Positions 1 to 8,611 are shown, counted from the stretch's first letter. The stretch is 64,000 nt of DNA from a bacterium (GCA_021810905.1 JAJZQH010000003.1:65897-129896), one strand, 5' to 3'. The notes: generated by a model from the sequence alone, not told the origin. A program made the numbers and translations.

Positions 1-141
1 AAACGTATGATCACTATTAATAAAAAAGGAGCTTTAGTTGCTTCCGCAGCTGTCCAGATAGAGCGCGATCAAAGACAATATGAGTGTATTGGGAAGGAAT
101 TGAAATGTAACGTATCGCATAAATATTGGAAAGGGAGATGA
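1..141 (+). CDS. possible 3' end of an unrecognised gene, or short ORF
   Basis: Frame 1 is open from the window edge to a TGA at 139-141 and contains an ATG at 7. The 46 readable residues are rich in Lys, Arg and Gln and end in HKYWKGR. I recognise no family. It may be the tail of a gene lying outside the window, in the same direction as the helicase-nuclease gene that follows, or chance. Bases 142-263 hold no convincing gene. Confidence 0.25.
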   Translation, partial: KRMITINKKGALVASAAVQIERDQRQYECIGKELKCNVSHKYWKGR

Positions 142-263
142 TTTGAGATCGTCAAACGGAACAACGAGTACGCAAACATTTCAAAACGTTAGATCCTCCG
201 ACCTCTTGCTCCGTCTTGCATTGTTGTTAAATTAATTGAGGAGTTACTGAGGTAGGCGATTCT

Positions 264-3200
264 ATGACATCTAAAGAATGTGACATGAAAGCAACTCATG
301 CAGGGCAAACAGGCATCCCCATGTTTGTTTCAGACCTCGCCACGTACTTCATGGAGTTCTTGGAAACAGATTTTCACAAGCATCGTTTACCTAAGCGATC
401 CATCAAATACCACGACTCCAAAGGTCTTTTTCTCGGCTTGAATGTTCGTAAATACGAAGGTTGTCATGCACTACTGTGGCGGGTCATCAAGGAAGATTTT
501 CAAAAAGAAAGCCATTTTACGGTAAAAAGAGGACAATACACGACTCGAATCCCTACCCAAATATCGGACCTCATTAAACGCCAAGTTGAAGAAATCCAAC
601 CAAATGAGATCGAGCGGATTCTCACGTCGGCAGTTGAAGTTCTCAAGAAAGAGTCGAGTGATCATCGTACTGAAGTCGATGTAGCTTTGAATGAAACCAT
701 AGAACAAATTGAAAATGCGGTTCGAGACGTTTTGATCAAGCCCCTTCTGGAGAGCGTTGAAAAACCGATCAGAAATCAGAGCACATCTGCAATTGAGTCG
801 ATTGTTTCAATAGAAGACGGACTAACTGAGGTTCTCGTTTCTTCTACCGACGACATCATTTCTGAATGCATAAATAGCCTGATAGCGAGGCAGTCTTGTG
901 ATGTTCGGGCAGAGCTTGGAAGAGAATTTAACATCGAAACATTTAGGTCAAAGATACTCGAATTTTTCGATACTCTGTCCATTAACGATCTATATTTTGA
1001 ATTTCAGGAACTTCTCGACAACAAACACATCCTCGATAAGACCGAGATTTATCTCTATTTCGGGGATATTCAGTACAGCAAGAATGTTTATCCCATCTTC
1101 TATGTGCCTCTTTCAATCGAGAAAAAAGGCGATATGTTCTCGATCATCCTCGATTCATCTATTTACATCAATAAAAAGGCACTGGAATATATAGTACAGG
1201 AATTCAATAAGGAATCAGGACGGTACGGACGAATAGCGGCGATCAGTCAGCGGATATTATATCCCCGAGAACACGCCGAGCGCTTTCTTGAAGTCATCCA
1301 AAGCATATTTGACGATCTTGCAGACTACTTTCAACTTTCTGAGAAACTTAATCTCCAAACACAGCAGAGACAAGTGATTAGGGGTGCAGCAATAACTCTT
1401 TCGAACTCTTGCCATTTCTGCATTTTTGACAGATCAGATGAGGCATTGGTCAACGATTATGAGGAGATTCTCGAGGCGTTATCATCCGAAAATAATCCTC
1501 TCGTCGGTATATTCAACAAACTGATCCATGCGTTCATCAAGGAGGAACCGGTACGGATACGTAGAGAAATTCAGGACGAATGGGATAAATCCGAGATATG
1601 TGACAGATTAGTCTATGCCTCTCCCATTCCGCTCAATGCAGAGCAGCGCCAAATATTGAATGCTGTCAAGAACGAGCAATGCAAGTTCATTGCGGTAGAG
1701 GGGCCTCCCGGGACAGGGAAAAGCCACACTATAACAGCAATTGTCTTCGACGCCATCCACGATGGCAAATCGACGCTAGTCTTATCTGACAAGAAGGAGG
1801 CATTGGATGTGGTCGAAGACAAGCTTACGGAAACATTGAACAGAGTGCGATTTGCGGACAAATTTCAAAATCCAATTCTAAGACTCGGCAAAACCGGAAG
1901 TACGTATAATCAGATTCTCTCCACAACATCTATTCACGATATTGAACACAGTTTTCGCGCCATCAGAAATCGCAAAGATGCACTAGAGACCAATATCAAG
2001 GAGAGAAGGGCCAAGCTCCAGCAGGACATCAGTCAAACAGCGGAGGTCTACAGATCTATTGATCTAAAGGACATATATCGTTTCATACAACTGGACAAAG
2101 AATGGGGAGAATCTACAAGTTGCCCTGTAGTCGTAGAGGAATTTGATACATTATCAGCTGACGAGCAATACTCCCGAGATGTATTGCAGAACTTTGTGTC
2201 ATCACTCGAGAATGTCGACGAACTGCTTAAAGATTCAAGAGAGTGGGGCACTCTGGGTGACCTTCTATCTGAAATTTGTGGATCGACAAAAGGAATAAGA
2301 CAATGCAAGGGCCTCGTCGAGTTCCTGAATTTGCTGGCATCGTTGAGCGACAAATACAGCTCAACATTAGAACACCTCAGAGTTTTTGAACGGTTAAGTA
2401 ACGACGGTCTCAAGAGACTATCGGCCTATATAGGAGAGTGCGAATCATTGGGAGCAGGATGGCTTGGCTATCTATTTAAGAAAAAACGCCTGTGCGAATT
2501 GAATGAGAGATTTAATAAAGAGATAAAATGTAGAGAGTATATCGATGTCAGGAAAATGCTGGCTATCCTTAAGGCATCTGTATCCGTCCTGAATGATGCT
2601 AGAGCAGGTAATGATAATGCGTTGATTTCATCACTCTTTGCCGAAGGCGCTGATTATATTGAGACAACACACCGCTTCCTATCCCGACTCGGTCGTGACG
2701 TGCAGATGATGGATTTGAATAGTCTGTTTGAGAGTCTCGAAATTATAGAGCGTTTCGCGGAAGCGCATCCGCGGACAGCGAAGGTAATGCGGTTCGATTT
2801 AGAAAATATCGATACGGTAACGACAAATGCGTTGCGCGACCTCGATGAGGATGCCCTTTCTCGTCTTGAAACCTATATTGCACTTCGTTCCACAACTATT
2901 GAGTCGTTCAATTCACTACCTCAATATGATTATAAGCGAAGTCTTGAAGAGCTTGAGGAGCTGCTAACACATGAGATGACCTATCTTCTCGACAAGAGAT
3001 TGTTGGACTTTTACGAGAACAACACTTCTACGGCTAAGACGCTCCGTGACAATATTCGCCTAAAGACTCGATTTCCGAAAGAGGAATTTAGAAAACTCAA
3101 GGAGGCATTTCCCTGTATCATTGCTGGAATTCGTGATTATGCAGAATTCATACCATTGGAGTCTGAAATATTCGATTTAGTGATCATCGATGAGGCATCA

Positions 3201-4874
3201 CAGGTGAGTATTGCGCAGGCATTCCCCGCTCTAATACGCGCGAAGAAAGTCATGGTGCTTGGTGACAGGAGGCAGTTTAGCAACGTCAAGTCAGCGCATG
3301 CGCGATCAGACACAAACCGCGACTGGTTGAGCCGATTAGATGAAAGCTTCAGGACAAATGTGTCAACAGATTTAGCGGAGCTTCAGCGGTTGACGAAATT
3401 TAACATCAAGACTTCAATTCTTGAGTTCTTTGAGTTTATTGCAAACTATGATCTCATGCTACTTAAACACTTTAGGGGTTATCGCGAACACATTTCCTAT
3501 TCGAGCAAATATTTTTATCGTGGAAATCTCCAGGCCGTGAAGATCAGGGGCAAACCGATCGATGAGGTAATTAAGTTTACAAATCTTGAGCACAACGGGA
3601 AGTTGGAGCCGGTGGAAAATACGAACGCACTCGAGGTTTCATTCATTATTGAGGAGTTGAGAAGGCTTAAGGCGGAAGACGTCATTGCTACGGTCGGCGT
3701 GATAACCCCACATACGAATCAGCAGAAATTGATAGCTTCTGAAATCTCGAAACTTCCAGATCGGGATTATTATTATGATAAGCTAAAGCTCAAGGTGATG
3801 ACATTCGACACCTGTCAGGGTGAGGAAAGAGATATCGTCTACTACTCTATGGTGGCAAATCCCGCTTCAGATCGCCTGTGGGGGGTGTTTCCGAAGGACC
3901 TTACCGAAATCGATCTTGAGGAAAGCGGACAGATAAAAGCGCAGCGCCTAAATGTCGGATTGAGCCGCGTTAAGGAACAAATGCATTTTGTCCTGAGTAA
4001 GCCAATTGAGCAGTTCAAGGGGGCAATACGAGAAGCACTACAGCATTATTCAACGGTGCTTACGGAGACGAAACGATTGCCGGAGACGTGCGATGTTGAT
4101 CAGACATCACCAATGGAGGCGAAACTTCTTGAATGGATTAAGAATACCAAGTTTTTTCAAATGCATTCATCCGTAATAGAGTTGAGAGCACAGTTTCCGA
4201 TAGGTGAATACCTGAGACAGTTGGACAAATCGTATGCACATCCGAAATATCGCGTCGATTTTTTAGTAATCTATTCAGACAAAGATGGGACTCAGCAGAA
4301 GATCATCATTGAGTACGATGGGTTTAAAGAGCATTTTGAGCAGTACGCAGATGTGAATGAATTCAACTACACATATTACTATAAGGATGATGACATTGAG
4401 AGAGAAAAGACTCTCGAAGGCTACGGTTACAAATTCATCAGAGTTAATCGATTTAATCTGGGTAAAGATCCTGTGCAGGCGCTGAATGCAAGACTCGTGA
4501 CAGCCACCAAGAAACGGGCGAGCGGCGAGAAGCTTCTCTTCACGTCGGACTTACATGAGATAGTCAATGGAATGTCGGAAGGAACACTTAAGGTATGTCC
4601 AAAATGTGGTGAGGTTAAGCCGATAGCTGACTATCGTGATTTATCACTCTCATCTGGCGAGGGGCGAATATGCAGAAGCTGTAAGAAAATGAAGAGGACA
4701 CACGTTGTTAGGGCACTCGAAGAGAGAGAAGCTAAGTCTCACCGAGCAGTTGAAAGCGCCAGTGTGAAATGCCCTATGTGTAAATCGAGCATGGTGTTGC
4801 GCACAGGTAGATACGGAAGATTTTTCGGGTGTAGCCGTTATCCTAAATGTCGAGGTACTCGACAATATTCATGA
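264..4874 (+). CDS. large SF1 helicase fused to PD-(D/E)XK-type nuclease and two zinc ribbons
   Basis: 1536 residues. The N-terminal ~450 residues are not recognised and look partly coiled coil. An SF1 (Dna2/NAM7-like) helicase core follows: Walker A GPPGTGKS near residue 480, Walker B VIIDEASQ near 975, a GVITPHTNQQ segment, motif TCQGEERDIV and the C-terminal motif NVGLSRVKEQ near 1230. A DUF559/Vsr-like nuclease region has YRVDFLV near 1330 and IIIEYDG near 1350. It ends with a CPKCG...CRSC ribbon near 1445-1475 and a topoisomerase-type C4 zinc finger (CPMC...GCSRYPKC) near 1503-1530. Helicase-nuclease fusions of this build are common among anti-phage proteins, but no defence family is assigned here. 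Base composition is clearly A/T-richer than the housekeeping genes, and toxin-antitoxin and ORF6N genes follow, which suggests horizontal acquisition. No strong Shine-Dalgarno was seen. Confidence 0.85.
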   Translation: MTSKECDMKATHAGQTGIPMFVSDLATYFMEFLETDFHKHRLPKRSIKYHDSKGLFLGLNVRKYEGCHALLWRVIKEDFQKESHFTVKRGQYTTRIPTQISDLIKRQVEEIQPNEIERILTSAVEVLKKESSDHRTEVDVALNETIEQIENAVRDVLIKPLLESVEKPIRNQSTSAIESIVSIEDGLTEVLVSSTDDIISECINSLIARQSCDVRAELGREFNIETFRSKILEFFDTLSINDLYFEFQELLDNKHILDKTEIYLYFGDIQYSKNVYPIFYVPLSIEKKGDMFSIILDSSIYINKKALEYIVQEFNKESGRYGRIAAISQRILYPREHAERFLEVIQSIFDDLADYFQLSEKLNLQTQQRQVIRGAAITLSNSCHFCIFDRSDEALVNDYEEILEALSSENNPLVGIFNKLIHAFIKEEPVRIRREIQDEWDKSEICDRLVYASPIPLNAEQRQILNAVKNEQCKFIAVEGPPGTGKSHTITAIVFDAIHDGKSTLVLSDKKEALDVVEDKLTETLNRVRFADKFQNPILRLGKTGSTYNQILSTTSIHDIEHSFRAIRNRKDALETNIKERRAKLQQDISQTAEVYRSIDLKDIYRFIQLDKEWGESTSCPVVVEEFDTLSADEQYSRDVLQNFVSSLENVDELLKDSREWGTLGDLLSEICGSTKGIRQCKGLVEFLNLLASLSDKYSSTLEHLRVFERLSNDGLKRLSAYIGECESLGAGWLGYLFKKKRLCELNERFNKEIKCREYIDVRKMLAILKASVSVLNDARAGNDNALISSLFAEGADYIETTHRFLSRLGRDVQMMDLNSLFESLEIIERFAEAHPRTAKVMRFDLENIDTVTTNALRDLDEDALSRLETYIALRSTTIESFNSLPQYDYKRSLEELEELLTHEMTYLLDKRLLDFYENNTSTAKTLRDNIRLKTRFPKEEFRKLKEAFPCIIAGIRDYAEFIPLESEIFDLVIIDEASQVSIAQAFPALIRAKKVMVLGDRRQFSNVKSAHARSDTNRDWLSRLDESFRTNVSTDLAELQRLTKFNIKTSILEFFEFIANYDLMLLKHFRGYREHISYSSKYFYRGNLQAVKIRGKPIDEVIKFTNLEHNGKLEPVENTNALEVSFIIEELRRLKAEDVIATVGVITPHTNQQKLIASEISKLPDRDYYYDKLKLKVMTFDTCQGEERDIVYYSMVANPASDRLWGVFPKDLTEIDLEESGQIKAQRLNVGLSRVKEQMHFVLSKPIEQFKGAIREALQHYSTVLTETKRLPETCDVDQTSPMEAKLLEWIKNTKFFQMHSSVIELRAQFPIGEYLRQLDKSYAHPKYRVDFLVIYSDKDGTQQKIIIEYDGFKEHFEQYADVNEFNYTYYYKDDDIEREKTLEGYGYKFIRVNRFNLGKDPVQALNARLVTATKKRASGEKLLFTSDLHEIVNGMSEGTLKVCPKCGEVKPIADYRDLSLSSGEGRICRSCKKMKRTHVVRALEEREAKSHRAVESASVKCPMCKSSMVLRTGRYGRFFGCSRYPKCRGTRQYS

Positions 4875-5026
4875 AAAAAAATAATGGGTCAAATCCTGGC
4901 AATATACAAGTTGGCCGAAATGCGTCGAGCGTATTTGACGGGGTTCGATTTTCGATACGTTGTACAAGTCATGACTTGATCTTTCGCGTTTGGACATTGG
5001 ACGCAATTACATCTGACAGCTCATGA
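4871..5026 (+). CDS. possible small ORF overlapping the helicase stop
   Basis: An ATG at 4871 overlaps the helicase TGA as ATGA and opens a 51-codon frame ending in TGA at 5024-5026. The peptide begins MKKNNGSNPGNIQVGR and has no recognised domain, signal peptide or membrane segment. ATGA overlaps usually mark translationally coupled genes, but there is no independent evidence that this frame is expressed. Confidence 0.25.
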   Translation: MKKNNGSNPGNIQVGRNASSVFDGVRFSIRCTSHDLIFRVWTLDAITSDSS

Positions 5027-5107
5027 ACGGGTTGATGAGGCGCATCGCGGAGGGAGAGGTTTTTTCTGGCCTCTGCTATGCAGTCGGATGAAATAATCTC
5101 CCGTCAT

Positions 5108-5139
5108 CGTTCTCAGTATCTCCGTTTTCCGGATCTTTT
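5108..5139. repeat. dispersed 32-bp repeat, copy 1
   Basis: The word CGTTCTCAGTATCTCCG, followed by a T-rich stretch and GGATCTTT, occurs here, at 5944 and at 6760, with a degenerate copy at 10069. All lie next to the toxin-antitoxin/ORF6N cluster or other hypothetical genes, which suggests duplicated or mobile intergenic sequence. Confidence 0.6.
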
Positions 5140-5242
5140 AACTCCGATCTGATGTGCATTCGCGGAACAAAGCGGCACTCCGTCATCCATTTTTCATTGC
5201 CCACTTCCGTCATTCTTGTGACCAATTTTTTAACTATTCCTA

Positions 5243-5270
5243 TTGACAGTGCACCCATCAACGGTATAAC
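5243..5270 (+). promoter_or_regulatory. sigma-70-type promoter for the HigBA-like pair
   Basis: TTGACA at 5243-5248 and TATAAC at 5265-5270 are separated by 16 bp. Transcription would start near 5277, almost at the GTG start at 5279, so the toxin mRNA may be leaderless or nearly so. Confidence 0.55.
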
Positions 5271-5278
5271 ATTTTTTT

Positions 5279-5560
5279 GTGATCGTCTCATTTGCGTGCA
5301 GGGAAACAGAATCTCTCTTTTACGACGGGCATCCGAAAAGACTGCCCGCAGATATCATCAAGACCGCGCGGCGCAAGCTCATGATGATTCATGCCGCGCA
5401 CGCAATTCGTGATCTTGAAGTCCCGCCCGGCAACAGGCTCGAGCTGCTCAAGGGCGACAGAAGAGGACAGTACAGCGTTCGCATCAACGATAAGTGGAGA
5501 ATCTGTTTCAGATTTCAAAATGGCCAGGCTTCGGATGTGGAAATAACCGATTATCATTAG
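5279..5560 (+). CDS. higB: HigB/RelE-family toxin of a toxin-antitoxin pair
   Basis: 93 residues, the usual length for HigB-type mRNA interferases (plasmid killer family). The RelE fold is supported by the early ETESLFYDG segment, the NRLELLKGDRRGQYSVRIN core and the C-terminal WRICFRF...VEITDYH end, which are typical of HigB. The family cleaves mRNA at the ribosome. The start is GTG; no Shine-Dalgarno is visible and a good promoter ends only 8 bp upstream. The antitoxin gene begins 12 bp after the stop, giving the toxin-first order characteristic of higBA. Confidence 0.88.
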   Translation: MIVSFACRETESLFYDGHPKRLPADIIKTARRKLMMIHAAHAIRDLEVPPGNRLELLKGDRRGQYSVRINDKWRICFRFQNGQASDVEITDYH

Positions 5561-5572
5561 GGGAGATGGAAA

Positions 5573-5875
5573 ATGGCTAAAAAAAGCATGCGGCCGATAC
5601 ACCCCGGCGAGATCCTCAAGGATGAATTCCTCATCCCTATGAACATCAGCCAGAGCAAGCTCGCGCGCGATATCGACGTGCCCCACCGCCGTATCAATGA
5701 GATCGTGCTTGGCAAACGTGGCATCACATCCGATACCGCTATGCGGTTCTCAGCGTATTTCGGCACCGCTGCTGAATTCTGGATGAACCTGCAGACGACG
5801 TACGATCTGAGGATTCTGGCCAACGAGCGAGGCACGGTCTACGATAAACTCCCTCATGCAGAGAATGCTGCGTAG
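5573..5875 (+). CDS. higA: HigA-family antitoxin, XRE helix-turn-helix
   Basis: 100 residues of the HigA/VapI family, with the hallmark RPIHPGEILKDEFL start followed by a helix-turn-helix (SQSKLARDIDVPHRRINEIVLGKR) and the TAMRFSAYFGTAAEFWMNLQ segment. It would bind the HigB-like toxin and repress the shared promoter. GGGGAGATGG lies just upstream of the ATG. The last codons and the sequence after the stop are duplicated at about 6677, beyond the neighbouring ORF6N gene, so this 3' end has been copied. Confidence 0.9.
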   Translation: MAKKSMRPIHPGEILKDEFLIPMNISQSKLARDIDVPHRRINEIVLGKRGITSDTAMRFSAYFGTAAEFWMNLQTTYDLRILANERGTVYDKLPHAENAA

Positions 5876-6192
5876 GATATTCGAAAGCTGCCACTAAACG
5901 ACTGAGTAACATCAGCGCATGTTCTAATCTTCCCTCCCCTCTCCGTTCTCAGTATCTCCGTTTTCCGGATCTTTCTCTTCGATTCTGAATCACCGCCATT
6001 GAGTCGCTCGTGCGGCGACCCTGGCGGCTAGTCTTCCCTGATAAATCCGATCGTCTTCTTTTTTTCCGAAAGCGGGCTCATTAGTTTTCTGATCGCGTCG
6101 AAGAGCGAGACGATCGCCTTGTCGTGGGTCGCGACTGCATTTTCAAGGTCGTCGATCTTTGCAGCGAGTTCTTTGTGCGAGGCGATCAGCTG
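5861..6192. repeat. ~330-bp direct duplication, copy A
   Basis: This stretch (higA 3' end, an intergenic repeat and the 3' third of the ORF6N gene) is repeated with few changes at 6677-7006. The two copies flank the 5' part of the ORF6N gene and its palindrome. Confidence 0.8.
5944..5975. repeat. dispersed 32-bp repeat, copy 2
   Basis: Same word as at 5108-5139, lying between the antitoxin gene and the ORF6N gene inside duplication copy A. Confidence 0.6.
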
Positions 6193-6558
6193 CTTCAGTT
6201 TCACAAATGCCCTGACTACGTAGATGCTTGCCTTTATGGCTTGCCCGGATCTCAGTATGTTTGCAGCCATCAATGCTCCGTGCTCGGTAAAGGCGACAGG
6301 CGAATATCGTTTGCCGCCGTGCTTTCTCTCAAATATACCGTGCAGCGATCTGAGAGAGGCTATTTCGTCGGTGCTGAGCCGAAACATGAAGTCTTCCGGG
6401 AAACGATCAGTGTTTCGATTAACCTGCTCTAGAAGGCGTTTAACAGTGACCCCGTAGATTGTTGCCAGGTCAGTGTCGAGTAAAACGCGATACCCTCTGA
6501 TAGACATTATTTTGATTTCAATGCCATCAAGACAAATCAATGACTGGTTCTTGGTCAT
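6028..6558 (-). CDS. ORF6N-domain DNA-binding protein
   Basis: 176 residues. The N-terminal ORF6N domain has SIRGYRVLLDTDLATIYGV, KRLLEQVNRNTDRFPEDFMFRL and YSPVAFTEHGALMAANIL; the C-terminal ~60 residues form a helical, probably coiled-coil tail. ORF6N domains occur in phage antirepressors and in many chromosomal proteins of unknown role, and are thought to bind DNA. GGAGA precedes the ATG by 7-8 bases. A long perfect palindrome lies 31 bases upstream of the start and is a likely autoregulatory operator. The gene faces higBA and has two decayed relatives further right. Confidence 0.88.
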   Translation of the reverse strand: MTKNQSLICLDGIEIKIMSIRGYRVLLDTDLATIYGVTVKRLLEQVNRNTDRFPEDFMFRLSTDEIASLRSLHGIFERKHGGKRYSPVAFTEHGALMAANILRSGQAIKASIYVVRAFVKLKQLIASHKELAAKIDDLENAVATHDKAIVSLFDAIRKLMSPLSEKKKTIGFIRED

Positions 6559-6588
6559 ATATAATCTCCATGATGATCAATGGGTTAC

Positions 6589-6621
6589 AATCTTGAGGTC
6601 GCAATTTGCGACCTCAAGATT
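6589..6621. promoter_or_regulatory. perfect palindrome upstream of the ORF6N gene
   Basis: Two 16-bp arms (left arm AATCTTGAGGTCGCAA) flank a single central T. The equivalent palindrome at 7164-7204 carries matched changes in both arms (GTCGCAA to GTCACAA, with TTGCGAC to TTGTGAC), so symmetry has been preserved. This suggests an operator or RNA hairpin under selection. Confidence 0.65.
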
Positions 6622-6676
6622 ACAACATGCTGAATTTCAAAATAATTATCAGTTGATTCAACAACGCGAGCCCCGA

Positions 6677-7006
6677 GAGAATGCTGCGTAGGATATTCGA
6701 AAAATCACGTCGACTGCCACTGACTGAGTAACATCGGCGCAGGTTCTAATCTTCCCTCCCGTTCTCAGTATCTCCGTTTTCCGGATCTTTCTCCTCGATT
6801 CTATCACCGCCATCGAGTCGCTCGTGCGGCGAGCCTGGCGGTTAGCCTTCCCTGATAAATCCGATCGTCTTCTTTTTTTCCGAAAGCGGGCTCATCAGTT
6901 TTCTGATCGCGTCGAAGAGCGAGACGATCGCCTTGTCGTGGGTCGCGACTGCATGCTCAAGGTCGTCGATCTTTGCGGCGAGTTCTTTGTGCGAGGCGAT
7001 CAGCTG
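6677..7006. repeat. ~330-bp direct duplication, copy B
   Basis: Near-copy of 5861-6192, including the copied end of the antitoxin gene and the C-terminal coding part of the ORF6N gene. Confidence 0.8.
6760..6791. repeat. dispersed 32-bp repeat, copy 3
   Basis: Same word as at 5108 and 5944, inside duplication copy B. Confidence 0.6.
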
Positions 7007-7140
7007 ATCGCCTAGATCAATGCCTTGGTGGAAACTTCGTAGATTGAAGCGAGGTGGTAATCCAATATTATCCGTTCTCCACGAATAAGAAGGATTCTCT
7101 TTTCAATGTATTCAGTCGGGACGATTGTGTTTGTCTTCAT
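6842..7140 (-). pseudogene. decayed ORF6N-domain gene
   Basis: Reading leftward from an ATG at 7138-7140, the frame gives the start of an ORF6N domain (IEKRILLIRGERIILDYHLASIYEVSTKALI) over 42 codons and then meets TAG. Sequence encoding the normal C-terminal tail (IASHKELAAKIDDLE through EKKKTIGFIREG, stop at 6842-6844) follows in another frame. The middle of the domain is missing. The N-terminal part differs clearly from the intact neighbour, so this was a separate paralog that suffered an internal deletion, possibly by recombination with copy A. It keeps its own upstream palindrome. Confidence 0.8.
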
Positions 7141-7163
7141 GAATCTCCTTGATTATCGGATGG

Positions 7164-7204
7164 TTACAATCTTGAGGTCACAATTTGTGACCTCAAGATT
7201 GTAA
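7164..7204. promoter_or_regulatory. palindrome upstream of the ORF6N pseudogene
   Basis: Two 20-bp arms (left arm TTACAATCTTGAGGTCACAA) flank one central T, 23 bp upstream of the pseudogene start. It matches the 6589-6621 palindrome with compensatory substitutions. Confidence 0.65.
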
Positions 7205-7297
7205 GCTGTTGAATCATAAAGAAAAATATACATAGGATTGCGATTCATGAATGTTCCCCGCGGCAAACCGCGGGGTATCACCGGCAACATCTCCGAT

Positions 7298-7370
7298 CAC
7301 CCTCACCCTTCCCTCTCCCCTCAAGGGAGAGGGTGGCGGAAACCCCGCAGCAAGCTGCGGGGAATCATCT
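7298..7370. repeat. 73-bp palindromic intergenic repeat, copy 1
   Basis: Two consecutive hairpins (CCCTCTCCC...GGGAGAGGG and CCCCGCAGC...GCTGCGGGG). A nearly identical 73-bp copy lies at 34614-34686. This resembles a REP/MITE-like intergenic element. Confidence 0.7.
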
Positions 7371-7520
7371 CATTGAACCTCGCGCGGCTTGAGTCATCCG
7401 GCACATCAATAAAGCAAGATTCATGCCCGAAAAATCGATATAAAAATCAAGGCGAAGAATATGCGAACCGCTGCGAAACACAGCAGTGCTGCATGAAATT
7501 CGGCAGCAGCGGAAGTTTTC

Positions 7521-7597
7521 TTAGTCCTCCCGAGTGAATCCGATGCTCTTCTTTTTCACGGAAGGCGAGGACATGAGTTTTCTGATCGCGTCGAAGA
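7521..7597 (-). pseudogene. remnant of a third ORF6N-type gene tail
   Basis: Read leftward, this encodes FDAIRKLMSSPSVKKKSIGFTRED and a stop, matching the C-terminus of the ORF6N protein at 6028-6558. Nothing upstream extends the similarity, so it is only a 3' remnant. Confidence 0.6.
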
Positions 7598-7755
7598 CGC
7601 GATACGATGGCCTGCCGACCTAAATCTCCAACGATTTCGGCTCATCCTGAAAGTTTGTGTCTGAAAGGCGATGAAAAAACCGAAAGGATCAGGCGATCAA
7701 ATGCGACGAACTGCGATCCAATCGATGATACTGCGAGCAAAGCGAGAGACGGCGA

Positions 7756-7956
7756 TCAGGGCGATCGCCTCATGAGCCCCCAGATCATCCGGCTGAGCTC
7801 GTTGAGCCGTGATTTGAGATTCACGGTCCGCTCCTGACTCGTCAGCCCGAAGGCGCGGGCCAGATCGGGGCGCTGCCGTGAGGCAGCGCATGCTCTCTCG
7901 ACTTTGTCTTTCTCGTCTCTCCTGCTCTGAATCTGCACGTCTGAATCTCGTTTCAT
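7756..7956 (-). CDS. small basic hypothetical protein
   Basis: 66 residues, very rich in Arg, Asp and Glu, predicted almost entirely helical. No family is recognised. There is an ATG but only a weak ribosome-binding site. It lies in a region of repeats and fragments, and other frames are also open here, so this may not be a gene. Confidence 0.25.
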   Translation of the reverse strand: MKRDSDVQIQSRRDEKDKVERACAASRQRPDLARAFGLTSQERTVNLKSRLNELSRMIWGLMRRSP

Positions 7957-8035
7957 TTTTCTCTCGCAGAATTTTCGATAAAAGCCGAGGAGACTGCTTG
8001 CGTCTCCCCGGCTCTCTCTGACCGAAAATCATTTC

Positions 8036-8611
8036 CTACGGGCAACTGCCGATGTGCGGTTCGCCTATGCAGGCAGGCGTTTTTTTCCTTGGCGCAATGC
8101 AGGCGTCGAGGCTTGCGGCGAATGAATCGCGCTCGTATTGACCTGCTGGAAACACTGCTGGAAACAGACTCAACATCTCCACTATTCCACGGGTCAGTGT
8201 GCATTGGGTGTATCTTGCTTCGATGGCCTCCATTTCTTTGTTGAATGGATGATCCGTCCTGTCGTCGTCCTGAGACGACAGATATCTGAGCGCTACACCG
8301 AGCATATCTTTTGCCTGTCGTTCATAGAGAAGACGGGCCGTGGAACCTGGTTGGCCGACGTATCGATCGATGAAGGCATCGGGAGATGCGCGATAATATT
8401 CCAGCTCTTGAAATGCGCACCTGAAATCAGGATCGCAGGACGTAACGGCCTTGTCTCTCGCGATGCTGGCGAGAAAATCTTTTTCCGTCGGTGTCCGCGC
8501 AAGTGCAGCCTCCCTGTTTGCAACGCCCTGGTCTCCCGAATTTAACATCGACTGATTCTGTTCGTTGTAGATCCTGGCAATATATTCGATCGTCTGTTGA
8601 ATCGTATTCAT
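8036..8611 (-). CDS. hypothetical protein
   Basis: 191 residues from the ATG at 8611, chosen because GAGGAGG lies 7 bases upstream. The protein is soluble with no signal peptide and mostly helical; its C-terminal third contains several cysteines (CTLTRG, LDACIAP, PACIGEPHIGSCP). No family is recognised. It stands alone between a repeat-rich region and a non-coding stretch. Confidence 0.65.
   Translation of the reverse strand: MNTIQQTIEYIARIYNEQNQSMLNSGDQGVANREAALARTPTEKDFLASIARDKAVTSCDPDFRCAFQELEYYRASPDAFIDRYVGQPGSTARLLYERQAKDMLGVALRYLSSQDDDRTDHPFNKEMEAIEARYTQCTLTRGIVEMLSLFPAVFPAGQYERDSFAASLDACIAPRKKTPACIGEPHIGSCP

Larger units (their letters stand above)
7205..7755. other. gene-poor stretch of repeats and gene fragments
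   Basis: No intact gene is supported here. The stretch holds a GC hairpin (CCCCGCGG...CCGCGGGG near 7255-7275), the repeat at 7298-7370, the word CAGCAGTGCTGCATGAA (near 7482, repeated near 10120) and a fragment of an ORF6N gene tail. Confidence 0.5.

Noticed and set aside
7238-7537. ORF of 99 codons over the repeat region
   Set aside because: It is made of the 73-bp palindromic repeat and has no ribosome-binding site.
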